Shown here: one piece after another, positions 33,931-47,518 of the stretch
Layout of the letters: the number at the start of each line of letters is the position of its first letter
Numbering within the stretch: the stretch's first letter is position 1
Assembly: GCA_015680685.1 (NCBI GenBank)
Contig: MNCI01016285.1
Location: 24,832 to 88,831, forward strand
DNA length: 64,000 nt
Source: Gnetum montanum
Lineage: Eukaryota; Streptophyta; Gnetopsida; Gnetales; Gnetaceae
Direction of reading: 5' to 3'
The notes under the pieces: generated by a model
Database searches by the model: none
What the model saw: the letters and a program-made list of their open reading frames with translations, nothing else
Told to the model about the DNA's origin: nothing
Position numbers and translations under genes: made by a program

Positions 33931-35210
33931 TAATAAAAACATGAAATATCAAAACATGTTATCCTAGTTTCTACCATGTCCATTATCATGAGCCCTATCT
34001 TTGGTAGGAAAAATTTTTCCTACCACTTTCTATGCTTCTATCATGAGCCTTTGCACCTACAAAAATAAAACAAAAAATAAATATGTTAAAAATATAAAAG
34101 CCATAAAGATACTAACATTAGAAATATCAAGACTAACTATCAACACAAATAAAGATAGAGATAAAAATAAACTAGCTTTTCTTGCATATAGATGTGAAAC
34201 TAGGATAGGCTTCATCCTTTTCCCCTCCTATGATTGTGCCTAACTCAGAAGCCTTATAACCAAAAACAATAATAAACTGTTAAATGATTTCTTTAGGTGA
34301 GAGAAATGGGTAGTTTAGATTCTCTATTAGCATTTCTAGGATATCAAGGATTGTGGAATCATCAATGGTAGGCTCTCTTTCTACCTTACTCTCTTCCCTG
34401 CTGTGAGGAACCTCCATCGCTTTCTTCTCTCTCTTCCCATGCATGCATCTCTCATATGTTTCCAATCCATCATTGACACTCATTTTGTTGATGAACATGT
34501 CTCTTATTTTTCAAGTCACCCTTTCTTCTCTAAGTTGTTGTGTAATGAGTAAGCTTCACTTTTTGTACATTGGCTTATTCCTCTATGTTACTTAACCTAA
34601 TTTTCCCATGTAGAAAAAATATCCCTTAATATGTTCAAAGCTTCTATGGTTGATGTCTTGCATTGCTGTTTGATGTGGGCAGCTATCATGGCATCCAAAG
34701 AATCCCTCAATCACCAATAGGAAGAAGCCTTGGGATATTATACCATCGTGCTTCCATGAAGATCTACCTCTAAGTTTGCTGCTTCCTCCTTTAAGTCCTT
34801 AACCTTGGATATCAATTTTTCTTTCCTTGTAGATAGCTTTGTGGTAAGGTCCATCACTGTGGGAGACTGCCTCATTGTAAGTGAAGCCATCTTCATACTA
34901 TATTGCATAATGACATTCATCCTTTTTTTCACTTCAAGATCATCATGTAGGAGAGACTTCAAGTTTGAGTCCATGATGGATACCTTACCTCGATTTGCTA
35001 GGATTTAAACATTTGTAAAATACTCATCCATTATATTCCTTACTAACCATCACAGTTAGCAGTTCCCAAGTTATCATTTTAAATAAAAAGCAAAAAATGA
35101 GACAATGATAAACATAAATATAATTCAACTTATTATTGCTTGAGATGATCCTTATTTTCTCACTAATTCCATCAATCATGCTTATGACTAACTCTTTTTT
35201 GTCCACATAA
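33930..35210 (-). pseudogene. E6, distal part: coiled-coil coding remnant with an intron
   Basis: Read on the minus strand, SKVKDLKEEAANLEVDLH (near 34770) sits in a Lys/Glu-rich stretch typical of a coiled coil (34974-34738). It is followed by REESKVEREPTIDDSTILDI (near 34370). Then comes a T-rich intron-like segment ending TTTATTTTTGTAG at about 34054, a good acceptor, before further coding-like sequence. It abuts the E4 LTR at 35211 and probably continues at 55205 on the other side of E4. The protein family is not recognised. The layout (globular part then coiled coil) recalls the extra ORF of E1/E3, but clear similarity was not seen. Confidence 0.4.
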
Positions 35211-36438
35211 TGAAGCATCTAGTGATAATTTATATGTCAATTGTATGTACTGGATCTGGGAAGTGTTTCATATATTTTGTGTTTATAGTTTAGCATGTTT
35301 AGTAGAGGTTCTTTGCCTTCTAAGATGTACCCTTGTTTCCTGATCATACTTTGAGATTGTATGCATAATTCCAAGCTTTTTAGAATGATTTTAGCTTCAT
35401 TCAGATGTCCTAGGATTCTTTCGACATGCTTCCTTGAGTTTCAGCTTACACCAAGAATTCAAGTCACAAAGTGTGATTTTGAGAGGAAGGGGGTGTGTTA
35501 ATTATCTTGTGTCAGCATACCCATTGTGTTAGTGTAATGGTGCTGATGCACCCCCTGCCAAGGTTGGTTTATCTAGCTTTGCCTTGTGTGCATTTGGGGT
35601 TAGTTTGGGTTATGTTGATGAGCCTTCATTGATGCCTAGGCATGAATGAACCTCCTCCATTTCTACATAAAACAGTAAACACTTGGGATGAGGTCTCACA
35701 CTGAACAAATTCATTTTAGCATTTTTATTTGGCTTTTGGCATTTGGTTTTCTGTGAAGAGCTTTTCCTCCCTTGGGTAAGTTGATTTCCTTTCTTGTCTT
35801 GTGTGTGTTTTGAGTCATCACTTTTACAAATGTGGCTAGACTCTATTAGAGTGCTACCTTGCTTACATAGGCCAGAACCATTTGGTCAAGTTAGAGTCTA
35901 GTGTTTGCATGGTAAATAAAGCTTATGGTTTTTCCTTATTCTACTGTTGATTCCTTAAACACTAAAACACTAAAAAAATATTAAACATTAAACACGCTAA
36001 AAATATTTATTTAATTTCCATTTTTTAAGCTATGATGATTCACCCTTATCCAAGAAGATTATAACTATACATTATGGTGTTGAGCTATTGAGGTTGTAAC
36101 TAAGAGTCATTTTTGTTGCATTTAGACTATAATGTTACAGTAGTCCCCAAGAGGGATTGCAATGCCTATGTGTTTATCATTGTTTTGTTTCTTATAATTC
36201 TAAAATCCATAAAAATTATTAAACATAAAATTAGAAATATTCTCTTATGTCTCACCATGGTAACACTGGTTTCTAGTTATGTTATATTTATTATAATATC
36301 TTTTATATTTCTTGAAGGCAAGGATATAGACAAGTGTTTTTGGAAATCCACTCAACATCATCTTTGAATCTTAGGTCTATATCACATTGCAATTTGCATG
36401 ATAATCCCACTAGTTAAGAATCAATGAGACCTCTATCA
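35211..36438 (+). repeat. E4 5' LTR (~1.23 kb)
   Basis: It starts TGAAGCATCTAGTGATAATT and ends GACCTCTATCA just before the PBS. It aligns by eye along its length with 53992-55204, for example ATGCTTCCTTGAGTT and GATGAGCCTTCATTGATGC. Its ends differ from the E1/E2/E3 LTRs, so this is a separate gypsy family. Confidence 0.85.
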
Positions 36439-36439
36439 T

Positions 36440-36458
36440 TGGTGTTGTTGTTGGAAAA
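36440..36458 (+). other. E4 primer-binding site
   Basis: TGGTGTTGTTGTTGGAAAA lies one base after the LTR. It is TGGCGCCGTTGCCGGGGAT with C-to-T and G-to-A changes and one transversion, so it is a tRNA-Asp-type PBS as in E2 and E3. Confidence 0.7.
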
Positions 36459-36555
36459 GACATTGGTAAATTACTTAGAAATATGTGTACACTCTTGATT
36501 TTAACATTTATTTAATCCAATTGTGTTTTTCTTAGTATTGAGCATAAATTTCAAA

Positions 36556-38510
36556 CATGAACAAGATGGCGGATAATGCTAAGAGTTCACTAAAAATTAC
36601 AAAAAATGTACTGAAACAAAAGAAGGCTTATGTGATTTTTGAACATTTAAATGATTTGACCCTACCACCAATTATCTTGACCTATCATCAAGACAAGCAG
36701 GGGAGGTAGCCTGATGCTCATGGATAATTCTTAAAGGAACCAACCATGGCTACAACAGGAGATCTTATATAGGCCATGATCAATATTGGGCTGTAAGAAT
36801 TTCATGCATTTTATGTGGCTTCAAAGCCAGACTTCAACAACTATGAGCCCTAATCATGATAAAATATATGAGACTAAATGGTAGAAGAGGAGGTCTATTA
36901 TGGCATATCATCTAACCACTTAGATGAGGAGTGGGATGAAAAAGTAGATATCAAAGATAAAGGACCAATTCATCATGATGGTTCATAATTAGAAACCATC
37001 AATCAAAATGTACCTAGAACCCATGAGAATGATCTCCTCCCTAGTTTTCAACATCTTTACATATTGAGACCATTTGATGATGATGATTCTCTCTTATTTG
37101 ATTAAGGTAATTATCATGAGCCCAACAAAGCTATCTACATTTCATGGGAGCATGTTCATGATAGTAGGATTAAATGAATGAACATGGCTGATGTTCCAAT
37201 ATACAAGGGTTATATCATTGATGATTCCGAACTTCACGTGCAAGCATTTGATAATGTTTGCTATTTGCAAGGGATTATTAGTAATTGATAGAAGTTGCAT
37301 TTGTTTCCTCACACCTTCATCTAGTAAACCAAAACTTGATCTAAATGCTTGCCATATAAGTTATTCAAGAATTAATAGACATGGTTAAACTTTTCTACCT
37401 CAAATTCCAAATCTATGCTTGCATTTACAACATTCAGAAGGAGATGGCTAGATCGAGGCAAGGATCCTGTGAATCACTAGACATTTCTATAGAGAGATAG
37501 TTCAAAAAAACCCATTATTATCCAAACTATTGCATAAGTTAAAGAGAGTGGCTAATGTAGATCATGGAAGGCCTACGGTAGATAATAAGGAAGTGAGTGA
37601 ATATGTATGCAATGGGCTAGATACACAAAAAAGTGTTGCTTGACATCATAGTTAGCATGGTAGATGAATGATGGAAACGACAAACATCTATGGAGTACAA
37701 CCATGATTCCACATGTAGAAAGGAGATCAAAATAATTGAAGATATAGGTAAAACTCATATTACTATTGAGATGTTGGTGCATGATTAAGTCAAAATCCAC
37801 AAGGACTTGATAGATTTAGCCCACTGAGTATACCAAGTTTGGGATACAATGGATTAGAAGATTATTGTTATCCTTAAGGACATCAAGGGTAGAGTGGTTA
37901 AAGCTACAAAAAAAGTGGTTATGCCACATAGACACAAAAAGAAGTACAAAGGAAAGGGTAAGGGAAAGCTCTCTTTCTTCAAGAGTTCAAGGAAATATTT
38001 AGATGAATGTTCCTCATCCTCTAGTAATGAGGATATGTGCAAGTATTGTGAAGATCCTTATGACTCCCAGTGCTACCTAGTCATAAACCACATGATTGGT
38101 GAAATGGGATGAGTTGGGATGCCCTTGAATCTTAGGCTTTTCAAGAAGTAAATAAGGAGAACTTCCTACTTTGGCCACATGTACTATCTTGGAGGTGTGT
38201 ACCCACAAACCATATAGTAGTATGCACAATGGCAAACTCCAAATCCTTGGGATGTTGCTTCATAGAATTTTCCAACTCTGATGTAACAATAGATGGCGTT
38301 TTCTCAAAAATCATACTCTTAAGATGTCAACATAGTTACTTATCCATTTCTAAAAATAACACCTCAGTTGTACCTATTTGCATTGATCAATTTTGCATTC
38401 CATTCCTCATCAATAAGAATAACTTCTATTACTTGATCTCATGTAAGGTGGAATACCTAGTCAACCATAGCGAAGACAAAGCAAATTATGTGATGTTATC
38501 CACTATGTAG
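36556..38510 (+). pseudogene. E4 gag-like region
   Basis: Coding begins near ATGAACAAGATGGCGG (MNKMADNAKS) and runs as a stop-ridden frame, including FEHLNDLTLPPIILTYH. A Lys-rich stretch (KKKYKGKGKGK) and a Cys cluster CKYCEDPYDSQC appear at 37894-38112 and could be a nucleocapsid remnant. The order fits gag, but the sequence differs from E2/E3 gag and is only partly recognisable. Confidence 0.5.
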
Positions 38511-38959
38511 ATCCAACTTCCATGTATGGGCTAGTAAATATTACAAAAATTTTGTTGCTATGGTTGTAGAGGAAAATTTGAGGTCCCATGGCAAGAAATG
38601 TTTTAACTGTAGATGTGAAGGTTATGGGATTGCATTCACTCCATCCTCTTCATCTTGTAAAGAGGACAATACTTCAAGGAGAATACAAGTCTACATCAAA
38701 AAGGTCTTAAGATAATTTCTAAAATGCTATTAGAACAAAACATCCACTTTAGGGAAGAGTTCTTTAACTGCATTTGGTAAGTCAAATATGAAGATACTCG
38801 ATGGTAGTAGTGTCATGACTATTACTATGTCTAAGATAGCCACACAAGAAGTAAATAAGGTCATCTACTTGAAAAGAAGATAGATCGTCATAGTCCCATG
38901 GTAAAAATTCAAATCAGTAAACAAGGTTATTATTTAGGTATTTGTAACTTTCATTCAAG

Positions 38960-41900
38960 ATTCAATATCATTTCATTGTAATAATACCTTGATTAGAGGC
39001 TTTTCTCTCTCAAGAGTATGAATATCAAGTTGGAGCTAGTAGACCAATCCTGCACACATCCTGTGGAATAGGTTAATGATGGGATGACAAGTTTGGTAGG
39101 ATGGCCATACCTAGCAAAATTCTTGGTGATCGAACTAGAGAACAAGATGGGAGACAACTTTCCTATCATCATGGGAAGAGCCTAGTTAAGCACCATTGAT
39201 GCTAAGTTAGTATTCTAAGGCATTCACCTTGAAATCAATAAGAAGGATGCAACTGGAAAGACACATTATAATAAGATCTAATGTAATCCTTCCCAGTCAT
39301 GTGACAAGCATGGTTACAATTACTATGTTATAAAGTGTCTCTGAGACATTAGAGACATACATTTCCTCAAAGAACATCTATTTCATAAAGCCATAAGCTA
39401 GGTCTTTGAGAGACCAATTGATTCTCTTGTCTTATCTAATGTTGAATCATCTAATTTAGAATAGAGAACATAGTGAAGGCCATTGTAGCAGTACAGTATG
39501 ATCCTAAATTTTGAGATACTCTTAATTTATTCCAGGACCTTTTCATACCACTGCTAGAACTCAATCCACTGCTAGAAGGCTTGTCCTACCTATTCCTCAT
39601 CAATGATCATCCTATTGTCATCAATTTCATCTTGATTACCTTCCAAAATATTAAACTAAAAAAGATATTTATAAAATTAAGGAAATCCTTTGCCTGGTAT
39701 CATGATGAACTTATGGGAATTAACTTATGTATTAGCATAACATATACATGGATATGAGTGTCAAACCTTAGAAAATAATTCAATGAAGACTCAATCCTAA
39801 TATGCGAGATGTGGTTAAAAATAAAATTGTCTATCTGCTATGGGCTACTTTCATTGCTCCTATTTCTGAGAGCAAGTACGTTGGTTTGACTATAGTTGTA
39901 GCCAATAGAGGCAATGAATGGAGAGTTTGCATTGATTATAAGTTACTAAACATCACTAATTTTGAGGACCATTTCCCATTACACTTTTTAGATAAAGTAT
40001 TGGATAACATCTTTGGTTAAGAGTGCTACAACTTTCTTGATGGGTACTATGGTTGTAGTTAGATTAATAGTGCTCTAGAGAATCAAGAAAAAACTACCTT
40101 CATCTATTCATGGGGAATCTTTATCTTCAAGTGCATGTCCTTTGGATTATGTAATGCACCAACCATATTACAATGGCTAGTGATGTTTATGTTCCAAGAT
40201 TACATTGGTGAGAGCATGAAGATCTTCATGAATGACTTTTCCACCTATGGAAAAATATGTTAGGAAGCCTTGGATTAGCACAAAGTTATTTTATGCTACT
40301 GTTGCTAGGTGAACTTAAAGTTGAATTAGAAGAAGAGCTAGCTGATGGTGGCTAAGAGCATTGTTGTTGATACAAAGTTTCCAGAAAGGGGATTGCATTA
40401 GATTCTCATCAGATCCACACTACAAAGAACATGACGTAAATTTTGATTACGATTAAAGAAGTGTGATCTTTTTCTAATCACACTAGCTATTATCATTAAT
40501 TTATTAAAGATTATTCTAGAATAGGAATGCCTTAATTTGAGATCATGAAGAAAGAAATTTTGTTCTTGTGAAGCAAGGAATATGAAAATGCCTTTCAATA
40601 TTTGAAGGAAAGGCTAATTCAAACTCTAGTGTTGTAGAGTTCCAATTGGACTCAACCTTTTCATATAATGACATATGCTTTTGATATTTCATTGGGTGTT
40701 ATCCTAATGAAATTTGGTGAGAAGTAGAGATCCTACTACATCTACCATACTAGTTGAAATATTGTGAGGCCTCAACTAAATTATGCCATCATGGAAAAGG
40801 AGTTGATAATCATTATTTTTACAGTATAAAAATTTAGGCATTACATTTTAGGATACAAAATATTCATTCACACTAATCATAGCACCATCTCAATTTTCAT
40901 GAACAGACTAGGTATTAGTCCCTATGTGATTCGATGATTGGTTCTCTTGTAGGAATTTGATCTTCACATTATTGATCACAAGGGAACTAAGAGCGTGATG
41001 GCTAATCATCTATCATGGTTACAAATTAGTAGTAAGGAAGAAGGTGTGCTTCTTGATGATAATTTGAATGACCACATTTGTAAGGTCATTTTTAACTAAA
41101 GAACATATGTGAATGCTCATGGTTCGTAGACATTCTTAATTACTTGGTGTTCCAAAAGATTTCTCTTTGTTGGGACAAATGAAAGGTTTAATGATTCTAG
41201 CATCAAGTGAAATGTTACCTGGTTATCAAAGAGTATCTCTACCAATGATGACCTAATGACCTTATGAGGTGGTATGTTTTGGAAGAAAGCTAAGATACCA
41301 TCTTAGCTCATGCACATCATGGTGAGTGTGGTGTGTACTATGTTGGGAAAGAAAATAATAACAAAGCTGCTGCTCCTAGGCTATTTTTGGCTTACCATGT
41401 TTTGTAATGCTCAATACTTTATGTGTTGTTATGATAACTGTCAACGTGAGGGAGGTATGTCCTCACATATAGAGGGATCATAGTAGAGGATCCAACCAGT
41501 AAAGCCATTCGATATGTGGGGGATTAACTTCATTGGTCCCATATCTTTGACCTTTAATGATAACACATACATCATTATATGCATAGATTATTGTACGAAG
41601 TGGATTGAAGCTACTACTCTTAAGAATTTCTCATCTACCACTGTAGTGAACTTCCTATAAAATAATAGGCTCCTAGGTTTGGTATTCCTTGAATCTTATC
41701 TTTGATAGCAGTACATAATTTATTGGTAAGGTTTTCAAGAATTTACTGAAATCTTGTAGAGTTAATCATAAGTTAAGTTTTCCTTATCATCTATAGACCA
41801 ATGGCTAGATAGAAGTTACAAGTCATAAAATTGTTAAAATACTTAGGAAGATGCTTAGTAGGTATGGAAGATATTGGACCAATAATCTTAATGATGCTTT

Positions 41901-42390
41901 TTGGACCTCTTGGATGACATGGTAAAATTTTGTTGATTGCACATTTTTTGAGTTGGTTTATGGATAGGTTTCATAACTCCTTATTGATTTTGAAATTAAA
42001 ATTTTAGGAAGTTTTGTGGATTTTAATATGATCTTGAATTCTTCTCAGAAAGTGAAGTCAACTAACCTCAACGTTCTTAATGAGAATCAAAAAATCATCT
42101 TGATGCATAATGAATTAGAACATTTCTATACCAAGAGTTTCCATGATGTTCACATAAGAGAGTTTACTTTTAAACGTGGTAATAAGGTTCTCTATTTTAA
42201 TCTACTACACTTGGTCCATTTGGGTAAATTTCAATTTCAATGGAAAGGAACATATATCATCCCACTAGTCACCAATTTGGTATGGCACATATCTACCATC
42301 TAGATGAGCTAGATAAAATTTTCTTGATCAATGGGAAACACCTAAAGCACTACAAAGAATATCTTTCTCCTATGAAAGTACATAATAATT
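38960..42390 (+). pseudogene. E4 pol (protease, RT, RNase H, integrase)
   Basis: NFPIIMGRA, then LSTIDAKL near 39160-39210, mark the end of the protease. RT motifs are NEWRVCIDYKLLNITNFEDH, MSFGLCNAPTILQW and IFMNDFSTYG, where FMND has lost one catalytic Asp. RNase H shows QLNYAIMEKEL and KGTKSVMANHLSWL near 40780-41020. Integrase shows a His/Cys region (AHHGECGVYYVG, then CCYDNCQREGG), FDMWGINFIGPIS near 41510, and the C-terminal GNKVLYFN, then FQWKGTYII at 42180-42265. Many stops of all kinds make it the oldest pol in the window. MSFGLCNAP places it with E1/E2 and not with Tat. Confidence 0.85.
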
Positions 42391-43750
42391 AATTGTATAT
42401 CTTACACTTAGAGGTCTATCAGGTGATAGACATGGATTAGTTATGTATAAGAATCCTCCATGCCATGTTAAAATTTTCTTTCCTTTATGCTATTTTTCTT
42501 GGGTACATTATTAAAGTTGCTATGTCTAGTTAATACTTTTTAAATTCTTGAGATTAATGATTAATCATTTATGACCATTTCTTTTTCTTAAGTGTATTTG
42601 TATCTATGTGTGGAAAAACTAGGTAATGTACTTTATGAATTCCCACCTAATAATCCAATGATGGGTGGATGATGATGCAAAAGTGCGAAATGGATCTAAT
42701 GTGGATTCTTAATTAATGGAATGTCCATGTAATAAAATTCATCCATCTACTTTTCTTCTATACATCATTGGTGAATCAAACTTAGATTCAGTAGGGAGGT
42801 AGTTCCCATATTGTAAGTTGTTAAAGCTAATGCTACTGGAACCATAGATAGGTGGTGAGTTCATACTTTAGGATGTGAGCTCCAAAATCCTGAAGAGTGC
42901 ATTATCATTGGCAAGGAAAGGGTGTGTTATCGAGGGTTCTTGTGACAACTGAATGGGTCTAATAAATGTAATTAGATAAAGGTAAACATGTTGCCATGCT
43001 TAGCCATCCTCGTTAGAAGAGGTTCTTGAACTTGCATGTGCCATGTAGTGATGGATGAAATTTCATTTAATGTAAGCCAAAGATTCCAGGTGGTGATCTG
43101 AAACTCTAATCATTCCCATGACAAAAAAAGGAAAGAAAATAAAAATAATAGAATAATGATAATGAGAAGAAGATGTTATGGGAATAACAATGTAACTCCA
43201 AGTTATCATTCCACACAAATTAATATTTTTACCATCCTAGACTAATACTATAATTGTTCAATCAAAATGAAAAATTAGTGATTAAACCCATATTCATGTA
43301 AGCCTTTTTTTATGTTAAACCCATTTCTAGAATTACTTGAATTTCAAATATAATAGTTTAAGATAATCTCTTGCTCCAGACCCAAATGTCTCTATCTTAG
43401 TGAACTTTGATCACATCAATTGCTCCTTTCATCAAATTCCTAAATCTATTTTCTTCAAGGGATCAAAATTTGTAATTATTGACTTAAATCATGGTCCTAT
43501 TCATCATCTCTTTGTTGGAATTAGGATCAGTTAGTACAACTAGAGGGATTGATGAGAAGGTTTTGATAAAGAAAAATTCAGGGAGCCTATTGTGCATACA
43601 TATATGGATGGGAGAAAACCAAATTGAAATCTTGACTTATGAATGTTTTGTAGCATGTTGCCTTGATTTGATTTCACTAATGACTAGACTGTAGAATAAT
43701 CAAGACTAGATGACATTGGTGGAGATAGGTATGACATTACATTTGGAAGT
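42391..43750 (+). other. E4 post-pol spacer, left of E3
   Basis: No convincing ORF is seen; an A-rich low-complexity run is at 43125-43165. The spacer resumes at 52927-53991 after E3. No counterpart of the E1/E3 extra ORF is recognised in either piece. Confidence 0.5.
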
Positions 43751-44628
43751 TGATGAGTGGTGAGGTACCCCTAAGCCCAACTATATGAATCATAAGTGTT
43801 CATGCATGATCTAGGTGAATTATGTGGATGGGACTAGTTGTGGTATCTAAATTGTTATGCTCTAATCATAGTTCACTATCTTCCCACTTGGACTAGTGGT
43901 AGCTTTATTATGTATGGTTTAGTTTACAGTGAGGCATATGATGATGTTGTCTAACTCTATGCTACTCCTAATGATAATAAAGAGATTAATTAATTAAGCT
44001 AAGCAATGATGGAAAGTAAAGTCTAAACTAGCCTACATGCAATGAGTATTCACTCAATCACCTACACATGCCTTGGACTTTATGGGATTATTGCTGGGAT
44101 TACCAAGTGTACATTATTAGGCTTGCCAAATGATACACTGCTAGGTTACCTAGTAATTACACTTAAGTACTTGTGATTAAGTCATACTCATTCCACTTAA
44201 TGATAGGAATAGTAAATAGGAATAAATGAAAACATTAACTAAAGAAAATAGTACATAATTAAATAATTGAAAAAATCTAAGTGGATTTTGCAATGATGGA
44301 AGTAATCTTGATCTTTATTTTCAGTCATGTAACATGTCCAAGGATGTCACACTTAAGTAAAGGTGCCATTTTATTACAAACATCACATTGTGGGCATGCA
44401 TTGGGGAATAACATGATTGAAAATCAACAATCTATGAAGAAACTAACTGAAAACTAAAACTAAAACTCTGTCCCAACCATGCACCCAAGTGTTGTATTTA
44501 TAGGATGGCATGGAGGAGATGATATCAGATATCTAATATTACTTCTTGGGCTCTGATATCGGGTATCTGATATTGAGGCTCCAATATTAGATATCCGATA
44601 TAGGAGCAGATCAAAGCATGACTCATCA
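43751..44628 (-). repeat. E3 3' LTR (878 bp)
   Basis: The minus-strand start TGATGAGTCATG follows GTGGGAGTA; the end CCACTCATCA is at 43751. U3 (44521-44610) carries repeated GATATC, GGGTATCTGATATT and ATATCCGATAT units. The TATA is CCTATAAATACAAC near 44500. It aligns with 52080-52926. Confidence 0.9.
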
Positions 44629-44637
44629 TACTCCCAC
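44629..44637 (-). other. E3 polypurine tract
   Basis: On the minus strand GTGGGAGTA lies directly before the 3' LTR, as the purine run does in E1. Confidence 0.5.
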
Positions 44638-44649
44638 AATTGAATGAAA

Positions 44650-47518
44650 ACTTGTCCTCGAGTTAAAAAAATGGGGAACAAGTTTTTTTTTACAAAATGT
44701 TGGGAAGGTATGGGATTATTTATTGACTTAAACAATCAAACAAACAAATGGACTTTTACATGTTATAGTGGTGTTTCAAAAAATTTAGGACATAATATTA
44801 TAGGACAAAAAATTAGGGAAGCTCATGTAGTTCCTAAAGGTGGTGGCTCCTCCATTGATCGCTTTCCTTTGTTGCTAGGCCTATGAAACTTATAATGGTT
44901 GAGGAGTGCTTACTAATTTTCTTCTTCTATCCTTGGATTTTATACCATCTAGGCTTCTGAATCGATGTGTGTTGGCACCGGTACATCCCAATGACATGGC
45001 AGTTGTGGAAACATTTTGTTGGCCTTCACGTACTAGGTTGCAAACTACTATCGCTCCTCTTCAAATGCCCTAGCTTTGTCTTTGAACTCATGATAATCTA
45101 TGAGTCTCCTAGCTAGGTTTGAAGTGACATCCTTTTGTCCATGGTACCAGTCTTTAACCACCTAAAGTTCTGAGTTTGCAATGTAGAGTTTTTGCAAGGT
45201 GACTTTTCTGTTTGCAAACTCTTTCTCAAATAATGCATAGATGGTCACTACCTATTTCTCCAACTTACTTCTAGGTTGACCTGCTATTAACATGGCAAGG
45301 TTGACATATCTGAGGTTAGCCAATGCCACATATTCTTTCAAATCTTTGATTTGCAGATCTTTGTTCTTCACTTTTGCTTGATGGACCAAGGCATAACTAT
45401 CCACAATGACCTACTCATTAGGATTTTGCATTGACATGGATCCAATGTGGGCTTTGGCCATTTGGATTTCATTTTTTTTGATCTGCTTATACATGCCTAC
45501 TTGGTCTTGGAAGTGTTCTTTTAACTTCTTATGCTTTTTGACCTCATTCTACCACACTCTTATTTCGATTGTAGCCTTTTATCAAATGGTGTGGACCTTC
45601 TCCATTGAGAGGGTTCTGTTTTTCTTGGCCAATTTATTGATATCCTAGTTGACCCTCATTAGTTGTTCTCTCAACTAATAAACACTTTCTTCTAGAACAT
45701 TCTTTTGTTTTTCAATGATGGTCAACCATGAGTTCTCTATAGCAAGCTATTTGCTCTTATTGTGTGGATGTCAATGTCTTTCTATGAGCATAAGTTTGTG
45801 CTTTTGTAGTGGAGGCATTCTAGATCACCTTCTCTTTTTATTGCTCCATAGCTTTGTTCTCCTTGGTTATCTTGATCAGTTTCTCTATCCTAAATTACTC
45901 CAACTGATCAGGCATGACAAACCAGATAAGATTCCATTGTTTGGCTCTCAGGGTGGCTAGTTCCTATTGCAAACATCACACTTCTATTTTTGCATGTTTC
46001 ACCTAACCTTAGTTATGACCAAATTTCCTTTAGTAGAGATGAGGTTTTATTGTGTTGTAGTGACATCATTAGAGATGTTGAATAGAGTAGTCATCACTTT
46101 TCTTGTCTGTAGTAATTGATCTAATACATCGTCATGTGCCGCAAGAGTCATCAAAGTTCCAGTAAGCATTTGCACATCTCTGGTCCTTGTTAAATCAACT
46201 GGAGGCACAACAGACACATTGTAAGACACTTTAATGTGGTCTATTATCACCTCTACTGTTGCATGACCACTACCATAGCACCTTCCCTATCTCAAGCATC
46301 ACTTGGAAGGATGAAATATTACTAGAAATTTGACATGACCACTGGGATCCTCCTCCTAACTATAGCAAGACATTTCCTCTCATTAAATCTATTGAAATAG
46401 TGGGTTGCATGGTGTAATCAATGAATTTGAAGAGGCTTAATTCTTCTTTCCTTTGCCAACTAAGTGTTTCAGCAATTTTCTATAAATGGCTCATTGCCAA
46501 CCTATAATCTTGTGTTGATGGTGGTGGAACTTGTGTTTCATGGTGTTGTTCAGGCTCATGTTCCACTTCTTTTTTTAGTTCTGCCTCCTTCTTTGGTTCT
46601 TGTTCTCCACCAAGGTCTTTTCTTGGTGCTACTAGTTTAAGTGATTTAGAAAAGGAGGTATTTGGAGCCTTCATGGGGATGTCATTCATGTATCCTAGGA
46701 TTCCAACACGCTTACATAGCTTTCAGATTAGGCAAGGGAATGGAAGTGTGGGCTTCCCTACCTTCTTTTCTTCAAACCACCTTTGAATTTCTATGCAGAG
46801 AAGGTAGGCCATGTGTTTTCCCATGAGTATGGCAGTTCCCCTAGCTCCATATGTAGAGATTCTATTGAGCCCTTTGGTGGGAAAGAGGTGATATGTTCCT
46901 ATTTTGAAGTAGGTCCTCTATTCTAAAGTTAATTCATTATATGTTTTGTCATCCTTGTCGAATGCCCATCTTAGCCATAGCTTCCTAGTGTTAGGGTCAG
47001 ACCTTGTGGACAGATGGGCTAAGTTAACCCCCTCATTTGGTAGCTTAAGAGCTTTGGCAATTACTTTGACTGAGAATGAAACATTGACTTCACAAATGTT
47101 GACAATGGTACCTTCATCTTTGTTGTGCCAGAATTGGTAAGTTTCACAAAGGTACCATTCATTGCTATCTGAAAGGATGGATCATAGAGGTGATGCTTGA
47201 AGTTGCATTTAAATTTCCTTTAGAGAAAACACCATAAATGGACCAAAGTTCATTTCCATGATGACCATGGTCAACATGGATTTATTTTGAATGGCCTCAA
47301 GACATTTTGGGGACAACATGAGGTGTTGTCCTTGCACGAGGGCTGGTTGTACTGTAGCCTCTCCTTGGATTGACTATCCTATGACAAGAGCCTCTTGATG
47401 GATACTAAATGATTGGGCTTCCTATTCTTCATGCTCTACATGCTCGTCTTGCTGGCCCCTACCACCCCTTGGGCATTTGGGTGCTTCCTGCGAAGGTCCT
47501 TGTGTTTTTTGGGGCCAT
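44650..47518 (-). pseudogene. E3 extra ORF, homologue of the E1 second ORF
   Basis: It starts MAPKNTRTFAGSTQMPKG at 47518 (minus). The globular part contains NFGPF, NEWYLCETYQFWHN, VKVIAKALKLPNEG, LWLRWAFDKDDKTYNELTLE, YFKIGTYHLFP and LPFPCLI-x-KLCKRVGI. The last fits the LPFPSLIT-x-LC signature of the plant domain called putative plant transposon protein (recalled). A linker with EPKKEAELKKEVEHEPEQ follows (46600). Then come DQLLQTRKVMTTLFNISNDV and a coiled-coil part with LANLRYVNLAMLIAGQPRS. Stops and frameshifts are present, but similarity to E1 continues along the whole protein. Keeping this gene while pol is gone is notable. Function unknown. Confidence 0.75.

Noticed and set aside
35206-35210. 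Target-site duplication for E4
   Set aside because: CATAA at the left and ATGTG at the right do not match; either it has decayed or the LTR ends are off by a few bases.
45406-45960. Hydrophobic plus-strand frames of 80-81 codons
   Set aside because: They are antisense to the coiled-coil part of the E3 extra ORF; Lys/Glu-rich coiled coils give Phe/Leu-rich antisense frames.
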